From Oscillospiraceae bacterium (GTDB lineage: Bacteria > Bacillota > Clostridia > Oscillospirales > Oscillospiraceae), in NCBI GenBank assembly GCA_022801715.1, contig JAAWSV010000027.1, positions 1 to 34,429 on the forward strand: 34,429 nt of DNA, in the 5' to 3' direction. The position numbers and the translations under genes were made by a program. This document shows, piece by piece, positions 6,931-14,545 of this stretch. The notes below the pieces were generated by a model that ran no database searches, had not been told where the DNA came from, and saw only the letters and a list, made by a program, of their open reading frames with translations. Position 1 is the stretch's first letter. The number at the start of each line of letters is the position of its first letter.

Positions 6931-7701
6931 TTAAGTGATAAGGGCCAAGAGGAGCAGGTGCAGGGGGTAGACGGCGTACCACAGGTACTTGGGGAGGGGA
7001 CGGCCCGGTTTTCCGTTATAGGTGAAGGTCAGGGCTATGCCTAAGAAGGGGCCTAAGGCGTTGAGACACCACGGGCGGAACCAGCCGGGGTCGGTGAGGA
7101 GGAGGGCGGTCATGCGGTAGCGGGACAGGGGGAGGACCAAGAGCCACATGAGGGCGCGGCGGGGGATGGACCAGCTTTCGGTCAGGTGGAAGAGGAGGAT
7201 GAACAGGAGGTAGGGGCCTCCGCCCTCTATGGGCAAAAGCTCCCCGAGGATCACCGCCGCCGCGGCCGCGGCAAAACCTCCGGCCGGGTGGAGGGCGCGG
7301 CAGTGCTCGTAGAGGGACAGGGTCAAAAGGCCAGCTAAGAGGGTGAAGAGGATGCTGCCTCCGATCTCCCAGTCGGTGAGGAGGCCGCCGGTCCAGACTC
7401 GGTTGGCCAAGAGGTAGGGGTACTGGGAGAGCAGGGCGCAGAGGAGCAGGCGCAGGGCGTACTTGGGGCGGCTGCGGGTATGCCGGAAGCCCTGGGCCAC
7501 GGACCAGAGGAAGATGGGGGCGGCGATGCGGCCCAGATACTTGAGGGCCGTTTGGAGGGCCAGAAGGATGGCGGGGGCGGCGGCGCTGTCGGGAAAGAAG
7601 GCGTCCCAGAGGAACAGCTGGACCGGATTGGCGAAGGAGGCCATCAGGTGGTCCAGGAGCATGGAGGCCAAGGCAATGAGCTTGAGGGCGGTGTAGGTCA
7701 T
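6931..7701 (-). CDS. TraX-family polytopic membrane protein
   Basis: 256 residues from ATG 7701, which has GGAGA about 9 nt upstream; the frame continues upstream to 7737 without a better start. About eight hydrophobic segments. TraX family features: LKLIALASMLLDHL near the start, the GRIAAPIFLWSVAQGFRHT segment with Arg and Phe conserved, RLLLCALLSQYPYLL, and the C-terminal GKPGRPLPKYLWYAVYPLHL. TraX of F plasmid acetylates pilin; chromosomal homologues are acyltransferase-3-related proteins of unknown substrate. Transcribed alone, with no good promoter found. Confidence 0.88.
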   Translation of the reverse strand: MTYTALKLIALASMLLDHLMASFANPVQLFLWDAFFPDSAAAPAILLALQTALKYLGRIAAPIFLWSVAQGFRHTRSRPKYALRLLLCALLSQYPYLLANRVWTGGLLTDWEIGGSILFTLLAGLLTLSLYEHCRALHPAGGFAAAAAAVILGELLPIEGGGPYLLFILLFHLTESWSIPRRALMWLLVLPLSRYRMTALLLTDPGWFRPWCLNALGPFLGIALTFTYNGKPGRPLPKYLWYAVYPLHLLLLALIT

Positions 7702-7792
7702 AGGGGTCTCTCCTTTTTGTTGGGATGGGGAGAGCATACCAGAGATTTCTTACGGATTACCGCCATATTTCTTACAGTTTTCCTACAATTTT

Positions 7793-7818
7793 GGGGAGGA
7801 CGGCTGTCCGTCCTCCCC
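7793..7818. repeat. GC-rich hairpin downstream of the DUF3795 gene
   Basis: GGGGAGGACGG (7793-7803) pairs perfectly with CCGTCCTCCCC (7808-7818) around a CTGT loop, 4 nt beyond the minus-strand DUF3795 stop codon. Position suggests a terminator, but no T-run follows on the minus strand. Confidence 0.6.
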
Positions 7819-7822
7819 TTGG

Positions 7823-8380
7823 TCAGGCTTTCTTCGATTTTTTGTGGAGTTTTAAGTCGATGGCCCGCTCCGCCGCCAAGGCGCGCAGTACCTCCGCCGC
7901 CCCGGCGGAGCGCTCCTTCTCCGGCAGGGTGAGGGGGTACTGTGTGCTGATCACCTCGCGGGCCTGGCGCAGGTCGGCCAAGGGAAGCAGTGCGGCGGCG
8001 GTGCAGAAAAACGTCTTGCGCCGTCCGTCGTTGTAGCCGGCGAGCAGGTCCCGCAGGATGTCCTCCCTTTCACGGAGCGCCTGGCGGAGGGCGTCGAGGC
8101 CTGCCTCCTGGGCCCGGCGGACGTTCTCCGGGACGCAGCGGTGGGGGAGGAAGGAGTCGCAGTCGAAAAAGCCCTCATACTTGGCACAGGGGTACTCGGG
8201 GCACTGGAAGCAGTGCTCCACGCCGCCGTGTTGGAGACTGCACCGGGCGATGGCGCAGCTCTGGTTGCCCTCTCCGCCGCCGCAGCCGGGACAGCTCCTC
8301 TCCATGTGGTGCATGGGGCAGAGGGCGCAGACCAAGCCGCACAGGGCGAAGCCGGGATCGGGCCTTGTAAACCCCTTCAC
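7823..8380 (-). CDS. DUF3795-type cysteine-cluster protein
   Basis: 185 residues. The GTG start (8380-8378) overlaps the nth stop as GTGA, so it is translated in coupling with endonuclease III. The N-terminal half carries the DUF3795 cysteine pattern: CGLVCALC, then CPGCGGG, a CAIARC pair, and CFQCPEYPC; about eleven cysteines within 65 residues, likely binding zinc or an iron-sulfur cluster. The C-terminal half is helical and charged and ends in a basic tail (KLHKKSKKA). Function unknown. Coupling to a [4Fe-4S] DNA glycosylase is suggestive but not proof of a shared task. Confidence 0.85.
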   Translation of the reverse strand: MKGFTRPDPGFALCGLVCALCPMHHMERSCPGCGGGEGNQSCAIARCSLQHGGVEHCFQCPEYPCAKYEGFFDCDSFLPHRCVPENVRRAQEAGLDALRQALREREDILRDLLAGYNDGRRKTFFCTAAALLPLADLRQAREVISTQYPLTLPEKERSAGAAEVLRALAAERAIDLKLHKKSKKA

Positions 8381-9021
8381 GCCCTGTTCCCCCCGTGGTC
8401 GCAGTAGGGGCGCAGGGTGCAGTTTGCGCAGTCCGGCCGGCGGGCCACGCAGACCGCCCGGCCGTGGAGGACCATCCGGTGGCAGAAGTCGTTGCTCTCC
8501 TCCGGGGGGATGCACTGCCGGAGTTGCATCTCCACCTTCAGCGGGTCCTTGCTGCCGTCGGTGATACCTAAGAGGCCCGTGATGCGGATGCAGTGGGTGT
8601 CGCAGACGTAGCCCTCCTTGCCGTACACGTCGCCTAAGATCAGATTGGCGGTTTTGCGCCCCACGCCGGGGAGGCGGAGCAGGTCCTTCATGTTGTCCGG
8701 CACCTGCCCGCCGAACTCCGCCAGCAGCATCTTGCTGGCGGCGGCGATGTCCCGGGCCTTGGCCCGCCAGAAGCCGGTGGAGTGGATGATCTCCCCGATC
8801 TCCTCCTCCGTGGCGGCGGCGAGGGCCTCCAGGGTGGGGAATTTTTGGTAGAGTACCGGCGTCACCATGTTCACCCGGGCGTCGGTGCACTGGGCAGCCA
8901 GACGGACGGAGAACAGCAGCTCATAGGCCTTGGATTTGTCAAAGGGCAGGGAGCACTCCGCCTCCGGGTAGAGGACTTTCAGCTCCTCAATGATGCTTAT
9001 AACGGTCGCTTTTTCTTTCAT
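8377..9021 (-). CDS. nth: Endonuclease III, DNA glycosylase/AP lyase
   Basis: 214 residues, standard length. Removes oxidised pyrimidines and nicks abasic sites in base-excision repair. Helix-hairpin-helix LPGVGRKTAN with the catalytic Lys at residue 123; catalytic Asp141 in CDTHCIRI; the C-terminal iron-sulfur loop has Cys191, 198, 201 and 207 with the exact C-X6-C-X2-C-X5-C spacing of the family. Start ATG 9021 is preceded by GGGAGGTGATGGT, a strong ribosome site; upstream in-frame starts are not needed. Divergent from the LURP-like gene. Confidence 0.97.
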   Translation of the reverse strand: MKEKATVISIIEELKVLYPEAECSLPFDKSKAYELLFSVRLAAQCTDARVNMVTPVLYQKFPTLEALAAATEEEIGEIIHSTGFWRAKARDIAAASKMLLAEFGGQVPDNMKDLLRLPGVGRKTANLILGDVYGKEGYVCDTHCIRITGLLGITDGSKDPLKVEMQLRQCIPPEESNDFCHRMVLHGRAVCVARRPDCANCTLRPYCDHGGNRA

Positions 9022-9077
9022 ACCATCACCTCCCGAACATCCTATCACACTTTTCGACAAATTACGAGGAAAAAATC

Positions 9078-9106
9078 TGGGCAAGAGCAAAAAAGTGTGG
9101 TAGAAT
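9078..9106 (+). promoter_or_regulatory. Probable sigma-A promoter of LURP-like gene and rarA
   Basis: TGGGCA (9078-9083), 17-bp spacer, TAGAAT (9101-9106), 28 nt before the 9135 start. The -35 has two mismatches. Confidence 0.5.
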
Positions 9107-9134
9107 ACCCTATACAAAAGGAGATGAGCAGCGT

Positions 9135-9605
9135 ATGCGACTGTATTTCAAACAGAGATTTTTCTCTTGGCTGGACAGCTATGATATCTACGGCGAGAGC
9201 GGGGAGACCGTTTTCACCGTGGAGGGAAAGCTGAGCTGGGGCCACTGCCTCCACGTGCTGGACGGCACCGGGCGGCACATCGCCACCTTGCAGGAGAAGG
9301 TGTTCAGCTTTTTGCCCCAGTTCGAGATCTACATAGAGGACGAGTATGTGGGCTGTATCCGCAAGGAGTTTACCTTCTTCAAGCCCCAGTTTACCATCGA
9401 CTGCAACGACTGGCAGGTGGACGGGGAATGGATGGAGTGGGACTACCGGATCGAGAGCGACAGCGCCGGACACATCGCCGCCATCAGCAAGGAGATCTTC
9501 AACTGGACGGACACCTATGTCATCGACGTGCCGGACCCGGGCAACGCCCTGGGGGCGCTGATGGTGGTCTTGGCCATCGACGCGGAGAAGTGCTCGAGAA
9601 ACTGA
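9135..9605 (+). CDS. LURP-one-related family protein (tubby-like fold)
   Basis: 156 residues. The pattern FFSWLDSYDIYGESGETVFTVEG, then LHVLDGTGRHIATLQEKVFS, LPQFEIYI, VGCIRKEFTFFKPQFTID, DWQVDGEW, and WTDTYVIDV is the repeated beta-strand signature of LURP-one-related/YxjI proteins, which adopt a tubby-like beta barrel around a central helix (here the last GALMVVLAIDAE). Bacterial members have no established function; phospholipid scramblase relatives share the fold. GGAG precedes the ATG. It is followed by rarA after 13 nt, so the two are likely cotranscribed. Confidence 0.88.
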   Translation: MRLYFKQRFFSWLDSYDIYGESGETVFTVEGKLSWGHCLHVLDGTGRHIATLQEKVFSFLPQFEIYIEDEYVGCIRKEFTFFKPQFTIDCNDWQVDGEWMEWDYRIESDSAGHIAAISKEIFNWTDTYVIDVPDPGNALGALMVVLAIDAEKCSRN

Positions 9606-9618
9606 GAAAGGAAGTACC

Positions 9619-10884
9619 ATGGAACAGCCCTTAGCCGACCGCATCCGCCCCCAGACGCTGGACGAGGTGGTGGGTCAGCGGCATCTTTTAGCCCCCGGCG
9701 CCCTGCTGCGCCGGTTTATCGACGGCGGGTCCAACGCCAACATGATCTTCTACGGTCCCTCCGGTGTGGGAAAGACCACGGTGGCCAACATCATTGCCCA
9801 GCGGACGAAACGGCCTCTGTACCGCCTCAACGCCACCAACGCCTCCACCCAGGACATCCGGGACATCATGGCGGACATCGGCACCATTGTGGCCCCCAAC
9901 GGGGTACTGCTGTACTTGGACGAGATCCAGTATTTCAACAAGCGCCAGCAGCAGAGCCTGCTGGAGTTCATGGAGAACGGGAAGATCACCCTCATCGCCT
10001 CCACCACAGAGAACCCCTACTTCTGCGTGTTCAACGCCCTTTTGAGCCGCAGCACGGTGTTTGAGTTCAAGGCCCTCACTGCTGCCGACGTGGCCCCTGC
10101 GGTGGAGCGGGGCCTCGCCATCCTCGCCGGGGAGAGCCACCTGCCCCTCCGCTGGGAGGAGGGGGTGGTGGACTACATCGCCTCCGCCTGCGGCGGGGAC
10201 GTGCGCAAGGCCCTCAACGCGCTGGAGTTCCTCTACGAGGCGGCGGAGGTCCGGGAGGGGGCCCTGACCATCACCCTCGCCGACGCCCAGAGCGCCACCC
10301 AGCGCAGCGCCATGCGCTACGATCGGGAGGGGGACAACCACTACGACCTCCTCTCCGCCCTCCAGAAGTCCATCCGGGGCAGCGACCCCGACGCCGCTGT
10401 CCACTATTTGGCCAAGCTCTTGGTGGCGGGGGATCTGCTCTCCCCCTGCCGGCGGCTTCTGGTCATCGCGGCGGAGGACATCGGTCTGGCCTACCCCATG
10501 GCCATCCCCATTGTGAAGGCCTGTGTGGACTCGGCCCTCCAGATCGGCCTGCCGGAGGCCCGCCTGCCTTTGGCTGACGCGGCCATCCTCTTGGCCACGG
10601 CCCCCAAGTCCAACACCGGGCACAACGCCATCATCGCCGCCATGCAGGACGTGGAGCGGGGCCGCACCGGGGATGTGCCCCGGCACCTTCAGAATGTTCA
10701 CGCGGACTCCGCCGGCAGCGGGCCCCACGAGGGGTACAAGTATCCCCACGTGTTCCCCCGCCGCTGGGTGGCCCAGCAGTACCTCCCCGACGCGGTGAAG
10801 GATGCGGTGTACTACGAGTATGGCGATAACAAGACAGAACAGGCCGCCAAGCGGTACTGGGACGAGATCAAGGGCCTCGATTGA
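9619..10884 (+). CDS. rarA: Replication-associated recombination protein A (AAA+ ATPase)
   Basis: 421 residues, full length for the RarA/MgsA/WRNIP1 family, clamp-loader-like AAA+ ATPases that act at stalled replication forks. N-terminal PLADRIRPQTLDEVVGQ, Walker A GPSGVGKTT (residues 46-54), Walker B LYLDEIQYFNK (about 98-108), sensor 1 IASTTENP, arginine-finger region NALLSRS, and the C-terminal tetramerisation region including HLQNVHADSAG and GYKYPHVFPRRWV. Preceded by AAAGGAAG. Translated just after the LURP-like gene; ends convergent to the S1-domain gene. Confidence 0.97.
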   Translation: MEQPLADRIRPQTLDEVVGQRHLLAPGALLRRFIDGGSNANMIFYGPSGVGKTTVANIIAQRTKRPLYRLNATNASTQDIRDIMADIGTIVAPNGVLLYLDEIQYFNKRQQQSLLEFMENGKITLIASTTENPYFCVFNALLSRSTVFEFKALTAADVAPAVERGLAILAGESHLPLRWEEGVVDYIASACGGDVRKALNALEFLYEAAEVREGALTITLADAQSATQRSAMRYDREGDNHYDLLSALQKSIRGSDPDAAVHYLAKLLVAGDLLSPCRRLLVIAAEDIGLAYPMAIPIVKACVDSALQIGLPEARLPLADAAILLATAPKSNTGHNAIIAAMQDVERGRTGDVPRHLQNVHADSAGSGPHEGYKYPHVFPRRWVAQQYLPDAVKDAVYYEYGDNKTEQAAKRYWDEIKGLD

Positions 10885-10910
10885 AGACCGCTGACGCTGG
10901 GGCTTCAATA

Positions 10911-10968
10911 TTTCGCGTCTGCGGACGCGAAACTTTCCCGAGGGGCTCTTTGCGGCTGGGGCCGCAAA
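10911..10968. repeat. Two adjacent perfect hairpins of T-stem-A type
   Basis: TTTCGCGTC (10911-10919) pairs with GACGCGAAA (10924-10932) around TGCG; TTTGCGGC (10949-10956) pairs with GCCGCAAA (10961-10968) around TGGG. Each begins with T's and ends with A's on both strands, so no U-run follows the stem: not classical terminators although they lie between convergent genes. The same architecture recurs at 20418-20619. Confidence 0.7.
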
Positions 10969-10995
10969 TTCGGTGGAGGTTCTTGGTGTGATGCG

Positions 10996-11904
10996 TTAAG
11001 CAGGACTTGTTGATTGCTCCGCCGAACCGTACTGCCAGGGATCCTCGATGGTGCCGTCGGTGATGTAGTAGCGGAGGGGCTGGGGACGCTGCTCGGTTTT
11101 GTGCAGGATTTGCAGCTTGATCTTCTGCTGCTCGGGCCGGATGCTCTTGATAAAGACCGCCACCGCGTCGTTCTCCTCCAGACCATCCCGCAGGTCCGCC
11201 AGACCGGAGAGATTGGGCGTCAGCTCCACAAACACGCCGTAGTCCTTGATGCCCCGGACGAAGCCGGTGACGGTTTCGCCGGAGGCGAACTGGGCGGCGT
11301 TCTCCAGCCAGGTGCCAAGCAGCTCCTTATGTGTCAAGGTAAAACGCTTTGCACCGGCGTCCACCTGCTTTACTGCCGCCAAGATGTGCTGGCCCACGGT
11401 GAAGCGGAGCCTTGGATGGCTGATCCGGGCCACGGAGATGTGCTCCAAGGGCAATAGGGCCACCACGCCGCAGCCGATGTCCACAAAGGCGCCGAACTTG
11501 GCCAGATGTGTCACCCGCCCCCGGACCACGCTCCCCGCCGGACAGTGGGTGAGGAGGTGCTCCAGCGCCAGCGCCTGTGCCTTCCGGCGGGAGAGGCGGA
11601 GCAGCGGCTTTCCGCCGCCGTCGATGTCAATGCCGGTGATGACGAAGGCCGCGCTGTGCCCCACCCGGGACAGCACGGCGATCTCCCGGTCCGCTCCGCT
11701 GATCTCCGGCAGCACGGCCTCCTCCCGGGGGATGACGCCGTCGTAGCCGTGGAACTTCACGTGGAGGTCGTGCTGGGCGTCGCAGCGAAGGACCATGCCC
11801 TCCGCCACCGTCCCCTGTTCCATCAGCTCCTCCACCGCGGAGAGGGGCAGGGGCAGGGTGGACAGCGGGGCATAGCCCTCTGGCAGAAATCGCTCATTTT
11901 TCAT
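10996..11904 (-). CDS. S1-domain RNA-binding protein
   Basis: 302 residues; ATG 11904 has GGAAGG 7 nt upstream. Three OB-fold S1 modules can be followed: a divergent one at about 33-105 (VAEGMVLRCDAQHDLHVKF), a classical one at about 120-195 (GSVVRGRVTHLAKFGAFVDIGCGVVALLP, ISHPRLRFTVGQHI), and a third at about 205-265 (GETVTGFVRGIKDYGVFVELTPNLSGLAD). This is the shortened 30S-S1-like protein common in Clostridia rather than a six-domain ribosomal S1. It probably binds single-stranded RNA; a role in translation or RNA turnover is inference. Divergent from DUF951. Confidence 0.9.
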   Translation of the reverse strand: MKNERFLPEGYAPLSTLPLPLSAVEELMEQGTVAEGMVLRCDAQHDLHVKFHGYDGVIPREEAVLPEISGADREIAVLSRVGHSAAFVITGIDIDGGGKPLLRLSRRKAQALALEHLLTHCPAGSVVRGRVTHLAKFGAFVDIGCGVVALLPLEHISVARISHPRLRFTVGQHILAAVKQVDAGAKRFTLTHKELLGTWLENAAQFASGETVTGFVRGIKDYGVFVELTPNLSGLADLRDGLEENDAVAVFIKSIRPEQQKIKLQILHKTEQRPQPLRYYITDGTIEDPWQYGSAEQSTSPA

Positions 11905-11977
11905 GGGAATACCTTCCTTTTTTAGTCTAAGACAGTATATGCAGCGGCAAAGCGGAAAGAGCCTGAGGAGGACAGAT

Positions 11978-12169
11978 ATGGAACTGAGGATTGGAGATCG
12001 GGTGGAGCTGCGCAAGCAGCACCCCTGCGGCAGCAAGACGTGGCAGATCTTTCGGGTGGGGATGGACATCAAGCTCCGCTGCGAGGGCTGCGGCCACGAG
12101 CTGATGCTCCCCCGGAGCAAGTGCGAGAAGGCCATCAAGAAAATTCTGACGGAGGAGGCGTCAAAGTGA
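11978..12169 (+). CDS. DUF951 small protein
   Basis: 63 residues; ATG with GAGGAGG 6 nt upstream. The sequence ELRIGDRVELRKQHPCGSKTW followed by a CEGCGHELMLPR segment is the DUF951 signature. Cys17, Cys35 and Cys38 plus His40 could form a small metal site, and the beta-rich N-terminus looks nucleic-acid-binding, but no function is established. In many Firmicutes this family lies near replication/segregation genes; here it is paired with a tiny membrane-protein gene that overlaps its stop codon. Confidence 0.93.
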   Translation: MELRIGDRVELRKQHPCGSKTWQIFRVGMDIKLRCEGCGHELMLPRSKCEKAIKKILTEEASK

Positions 12170-12261
12170 AACCAAAAACTGTGCGGATTATTGCCTGTGT
12201 GATTATCGGACTGCTGGTATTCTCTATGGTACTGAGCATAGTCGCGCCGATTTTTCTGTAG
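12166..12261 (+). CDS. 31-residue single-pass membrane peptide
   Basis: A very short gene whose GTG overlaps the DUF951 stop as GTGA. An excellent ribosome site, GGAGGAGG (12151-12158), stands 7 nt before the GTG, stronger evidence for translation than length alone would allow. The product has a basic start (MKPKTVR) and one hydrophobic helix (about residues 8-29, IIACVIIGLLVFSMVLSIV) ending APIFL. The topology suggests N-in single-pass insertion. It is probably a small membrane regulator or partner; I recognise no family. A strong terminator follows after 51 nt. Confidence 0.75.
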   Translation: MKPKTVRIIACVIIGLLVFSMVLSIVAPIFL

Positions 12262-12312
12262 AGGAGGGGAGTTTGGGAGGGCGAGGCCGCCGTCCCAAGG
12301 CCCTGTGCGCTT

Positions 12313-12345
12313 AAAACCGCCTGCCGATGCCCGGCAGGCGGTTTT
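12313..12345. terminator. Intrinsic terminator after DUF951 operon
   Basis: AAAACCGCCTGCC (12313-12325) pairs with GGCAGGCGGTTTT (12333-12345), a 13-bp perfect stem flanked by A's and T's, hence usable in both directions; it separates the DUF951 operon from spoIIGA. Confidence 0.88.
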
Positions 12346-12416
12346 GACCTATTTTCTTCCGCCCCGCTTCTCCCCGCGGCGGCGGGGTGGGGAGGAATCT
12401 TTCCCTCCCCCAAATT

Positions 12417-12449
12417 CTGACCGCTTTCCCGCCCCCTTTGTCCTATAAT
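12417..12449 (+). promoter_or_regulatory. Possible spoIIGA promoter with long spacer
   Basis: A perfect -10, TATAAT (12444-12449), lies 52 nt before the spoIIGA start. The only -35-like hexamer is CTGACC (12417-12422), giving a 21-bp spacer. The Bacillus subtilis spoIIG promoter is also a sigma-A promoter with an over-long spacer that needs Spo0A~P. No clear 0A box (TGTCGAA) is visible here, so Spo0A control is inference. Confidence 0.4.
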
Positions 12450-12501
12450 ATCCCCATGCAAATGACCTGCGCCGCCGGCGTGGAGAAAGGGGGCGGCCGC
12501 T

Positions 12502-13302
12502 TTGCGTGTGGTCTATGCGGACCTGGCGTTTTTCCTCAACGCCGCCCTGAATTACCTGACCCTCTGCTGTACGGTGCGCCTGTTCGGCCTGCCTATACGG
12601 CACCTGCGGCTGGCGGCGGCGGCAGCTCTGGGTGGGATTTATGCCGTGCTGGCCCTGCTGCCGGGGTGGACGCTGCTGGGCACCGCGGCGGGGAAGTGCC
12701 TGATGGCCCTGTGGATGGTCTGGATTGTCTTTGGCTGCGGAAAATACTTTCTCCGCCGCTATCTGCTGTTTTTGGCGGTGTCCTGCACCCTCTCCGGGGC
12801 GGTGGTGGCCGTGGAGGCCATCCTGCTCTCCACGGACAGCCCTTGGGTGGTCTTTTTGGTCTCGGGAGGGTTCTGCGCCTTTGTGCTGGCGGTGGTGTTC
12901 TTCCGGGGTGCCGCCGCCGTGCCGGGATTGGTCCGGGCGCGGATCAGCCTGGGGGGGCGGTCGGTGACCCTCACCCTCTTCCGGGACACCGGGAACACCC
13001 TCCGGGACCCCAAAAGCGGACAGGTGGTCTGCGTGGTCTGGGCGGAGGCGCTGACGCCCCTGCTCTTGGGGCAGTCCCTCCCGCGGTACACTGTGCCCTA
13101 CCAGTCCCTGGGGCAGAGTGCCGGGGCGCTGGAGGTGTTCCGCTGCGACACGCTGACCATCGACGGGAGAACATTCAGGCACTACCCCATCGGACTATCC
13201 CCCCATCCGCTGTCCGATGGCGGCGGCTTTGTGGGGCTTTGGGGCGGAGAACAGGAAGGAGCAAGAGACTATGATCCCTCGTTGGCTGCAAAATCTACAT
13301 AA
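12502..13302 (+). CDS. spoIIGA: Sporulation sigma-E factor-processing peptidase SpoIIGA
   Basis: 266 residues. The membrane-embedded aspartic protease that, after forespore signalling by SpoIIR, cleaves pro-sigma-E in the mother cell. N-terminal half: five hydrophobic segments (about residues 5-25, 35-55, 60-78, 88-110, 115-135). C-terminal protease domain carries [17 protein letters not shown] with the catalytic Asp162. Start is TTG 12502, nine nt after AAGGGGG; GTG 12508 is possible. The C-terminus runs 32 nt into sigE in another frame, so the pair is tightly coupled. Unusually, no sigG follows sigE. Confidence 0.93.
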   Translation: MRVVYADLAFFLNAALNYLTLCCTVRLFGLPIRHLRLAAAAALGGIYAVLALLPGWTLLGTAAGKCLMALWMVWIVFGCGKYFLRRYLLFLAVSCTLSGAVVAVEAILLSTDSPWVVFLVSGGFCAFVLAVVFFRGAAAVPGLVRARISLGGRSVTLTLFRDTGNTLRDPKSGQVVCVVWAEALTPLLLGQSLPRYTVPYQSLGQSAGALEVFRCDTLTIDGRTFRHYPIGLSPHPLSDGGGFVGLWGGEQEGARDYDPSLAAKST

Positions 13303-13996
13303 CTGCGTCTGCGGACTGCTTACACGCTGGGGCCTGCTGCTGCCCGGCCGGGTCCACTACATCGGCGGCAGCGACACCCTGCCCCCGCCCCTGCCCCGGG
13401 AGGAGGAGGCGGCGCTGCTCCAGCGGCTCCAGCAGGGGGAGCTAAAGGCCCGGCAGACGCTGATCGAGCGGAATCTGCGGCTGGTGGTCTACATCGCCCG
13501 CCGCTTCGAGAACACGGGGATCAACATCGAGGATCTGATCTCCATCGGCACCATCGGCCTCATCAAGGCCATCAACACCTACAAGCCGGACAAGAATATC
13601 AAGCTGGCCACCTACGCCTCCCGGTGCATCGAGAACGAGATCCTTATGTACCTGCGCAAGAGCGTCAACCAGAAGGGGGAGGTGAGCCTGGATGAGCCGC
13701 TGAACACCGACTGGGACGGCAACGAGCTCCTCCTCAGCGACATCCTGGGCACCGACAGCGACGCCGTCTCCCGTCCCATCGAGGAGGACGTGGACCGGAC
13801 CCTGCTCACCGAGGCCATCTCCCATTTGGAGGAGCGGGAGCGGGAGATCATCATTCTCCGCTTCGGCCTCTTCGGGGCCAAGGAGCAGACCCAGAAGGAG
13901 GTGGCGGACCGGCTGGGGATCTCGCAGTCGTACATCTCCAGGCTGGAGAAGAGGATTATCCTGCGGCTGAAGAGAGAGATTTTACGGATGAGCTGA
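13271..13996 (+). CDS. sigE: RNA polymerase sporulation sigma factor E (pro-sigma-E)
   Basis: 241 residues. Early mother-cell sigma factor made as an inactive precursor. The amphipathic pro-sequence is residues 1 to about 30 ([20 protein letters not shown]), followed by the conserved [13 protein letters not shown] processing region. Region 2 contains [39 protein letters not shown] and the -10-binding [17 protein letters not shown]; region 4 contains [13 protein letters not shown] and the helix-turn-helix [22 protein letters not shown] 13271 with GAAGGAG 9 nt upstream. Confidence 0.97.
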   Translation: MIPRWLQNLHNCVCGLLTRWGLLLPGRVHYIGGSDTLPPPLPREEEAALLQRLQQGELKARQTLIERNLRLVVYIARRFENTGINIEDLISIGTIGLIKAINTYKPDKNIKLATYASRCIENEILMYLRKSVNQKGEVSLDEPLNTDWDGNELLLSDILGTDSDAVSRPIEEDVDRTLLTEAISHLEEREREIIILRFGLFGAKEQTQKEVADRLGISQSYISRLEKRIILRLKREILRMS

Positions 13997-14006
13997 GAGG
14001 TTATTT

Positions 14007-14023
14007 GAGTTAGGAATTAGGAG
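14007..14023. repeat. TTAGGA-type short repeat, copy 2
   Basis: GAGTTAGGAATTAGGAG directly after sigE, closely matching the copy at 6885-6905. A small hairpin GTCCCG-TGGGG-CGGGAC follows at 14031-14047. Confidence 0.5.
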
Positions 14024-14060
14024 CTGCGGTGTCCCGTGGGGCGGGACGGATTTTAATTAG

Positions 14061-14095
14061 AAATTTCCGGCGGAGCTTCCGCCGGAAATTTTTTT
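14061..14095 (+). terminator. Intrinsic terminator of spoIIGA-sigE
   Basis: AAATTTCCGGCGGA (14061-14074) pairs with TCCGCCGGAAATTT (14078-14091) around GCT, followed by further T's to 14095. Confidence 0.9.
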
Positions 14096-14105
14096 GGTTT
14101 GCCTC

Positions 14106-14134
14106 TTGACAAATTGGTTTGTTGGTTCTATAGT
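14106..14134 (+). promoter_or_regulatory. Strong sigma-A promoter of the GntR-ABC operon
   Basis: TTGACA (14106-14111), 17-bp spacer, TATAGT (14129-14134), 48 nt before the gntR-type start. Confidence 0.85.
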
Positions 14135-14157
14135 TAGTTACATAAGTAATGAACCAA
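14122..14157. promoter_or_regulatory. Putative GntR (YtrA-type) operator
   Basis: TTGGTTC (14122-14128) is inverted as GAACCAA (14151-14157) around the -10 and start region, with an inner TTAC-N4-GTAA. Overlap with the promoter fits autorepression by the adjacent GntR protein; inference from position and symmetry. Confidence 0.5.
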
Positions 14158-14182
14158 GGAACGAGAGGAAGGAGGTGGGACG

Positions 14183-14545
14183 TTGCAGCAGCTGAGTGAC
14201 AGTAAGTCCATCTATTTGCAGATCGGGGAGATGATTGAGACGGATATTCTGCGGGGAGTTCTTTTGGAGGAGGAGCAGGCGCCCAGCACCAATGAGCTGG
14301 CCCGGCGGTTTACCATCAACCCGGCCACGGCGGGGAAGGGGCTGAATCTTCTCATTGAGCAGGGGATTCTCTACAAGCGGCGGGGGATCGGGATGTTTGT
14401 CTCCCCCGGCGCAAGGGAGAAGATTCTCAATAAGCGCCGCGCGGCCTTTTCAGAGGGGCGGCTGAGAGAGCTTCTTATCGAGGCGGGGCGCCTCGGGATC
14501 ACCAAGGATGAGATGATTAAGATGATAGAGGAGAGCGACCTATGA
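14183..14545 (+). CDS. GntR-family transcriptional regulator, YtrA subfamily
   Basis: 120 residues from TTG 14183, seven nt after GGAGG. Winged-helix DNA-binding domain at about residues 8-75 (SIYLQIGEMIETDILRGVLLEEEQAPSTNELARRFTINPATAGKGLNLLIEQGILYKRRGIGMFV), here quoted only as a region, with the short C-terminal dimerisation helices typical of YtrA-type regulators and no ligand domain. YtrA-type regulators repress ABC exporters and are relieved by cell-envelope stress such as wall-targeting antibiotics. The ATGA overlap with the ABC ATPase gene and the palindrome at the promoter support autoregulation of this operon. Confidence 0.92.
   Translation: MQQLSDSKSIYLQIGEMIETDILRGVLLEEEQAPSTNELARRFTINPATAGKGLNLLIEQGILYKRRGIGMFVSPGAREKILNKRRAAFSEGRLRELLIEAGRLGITKDEMIKMIEESDL

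Noticed and set aside
8381..8890. N-terminal extension of the DUF3795 frame through nth
   Set aside because: The extension translates to low-complexity Pro/Arg/Gly over the nth gene; the GTG at 8380 overlapping the nth stop is the natural start.
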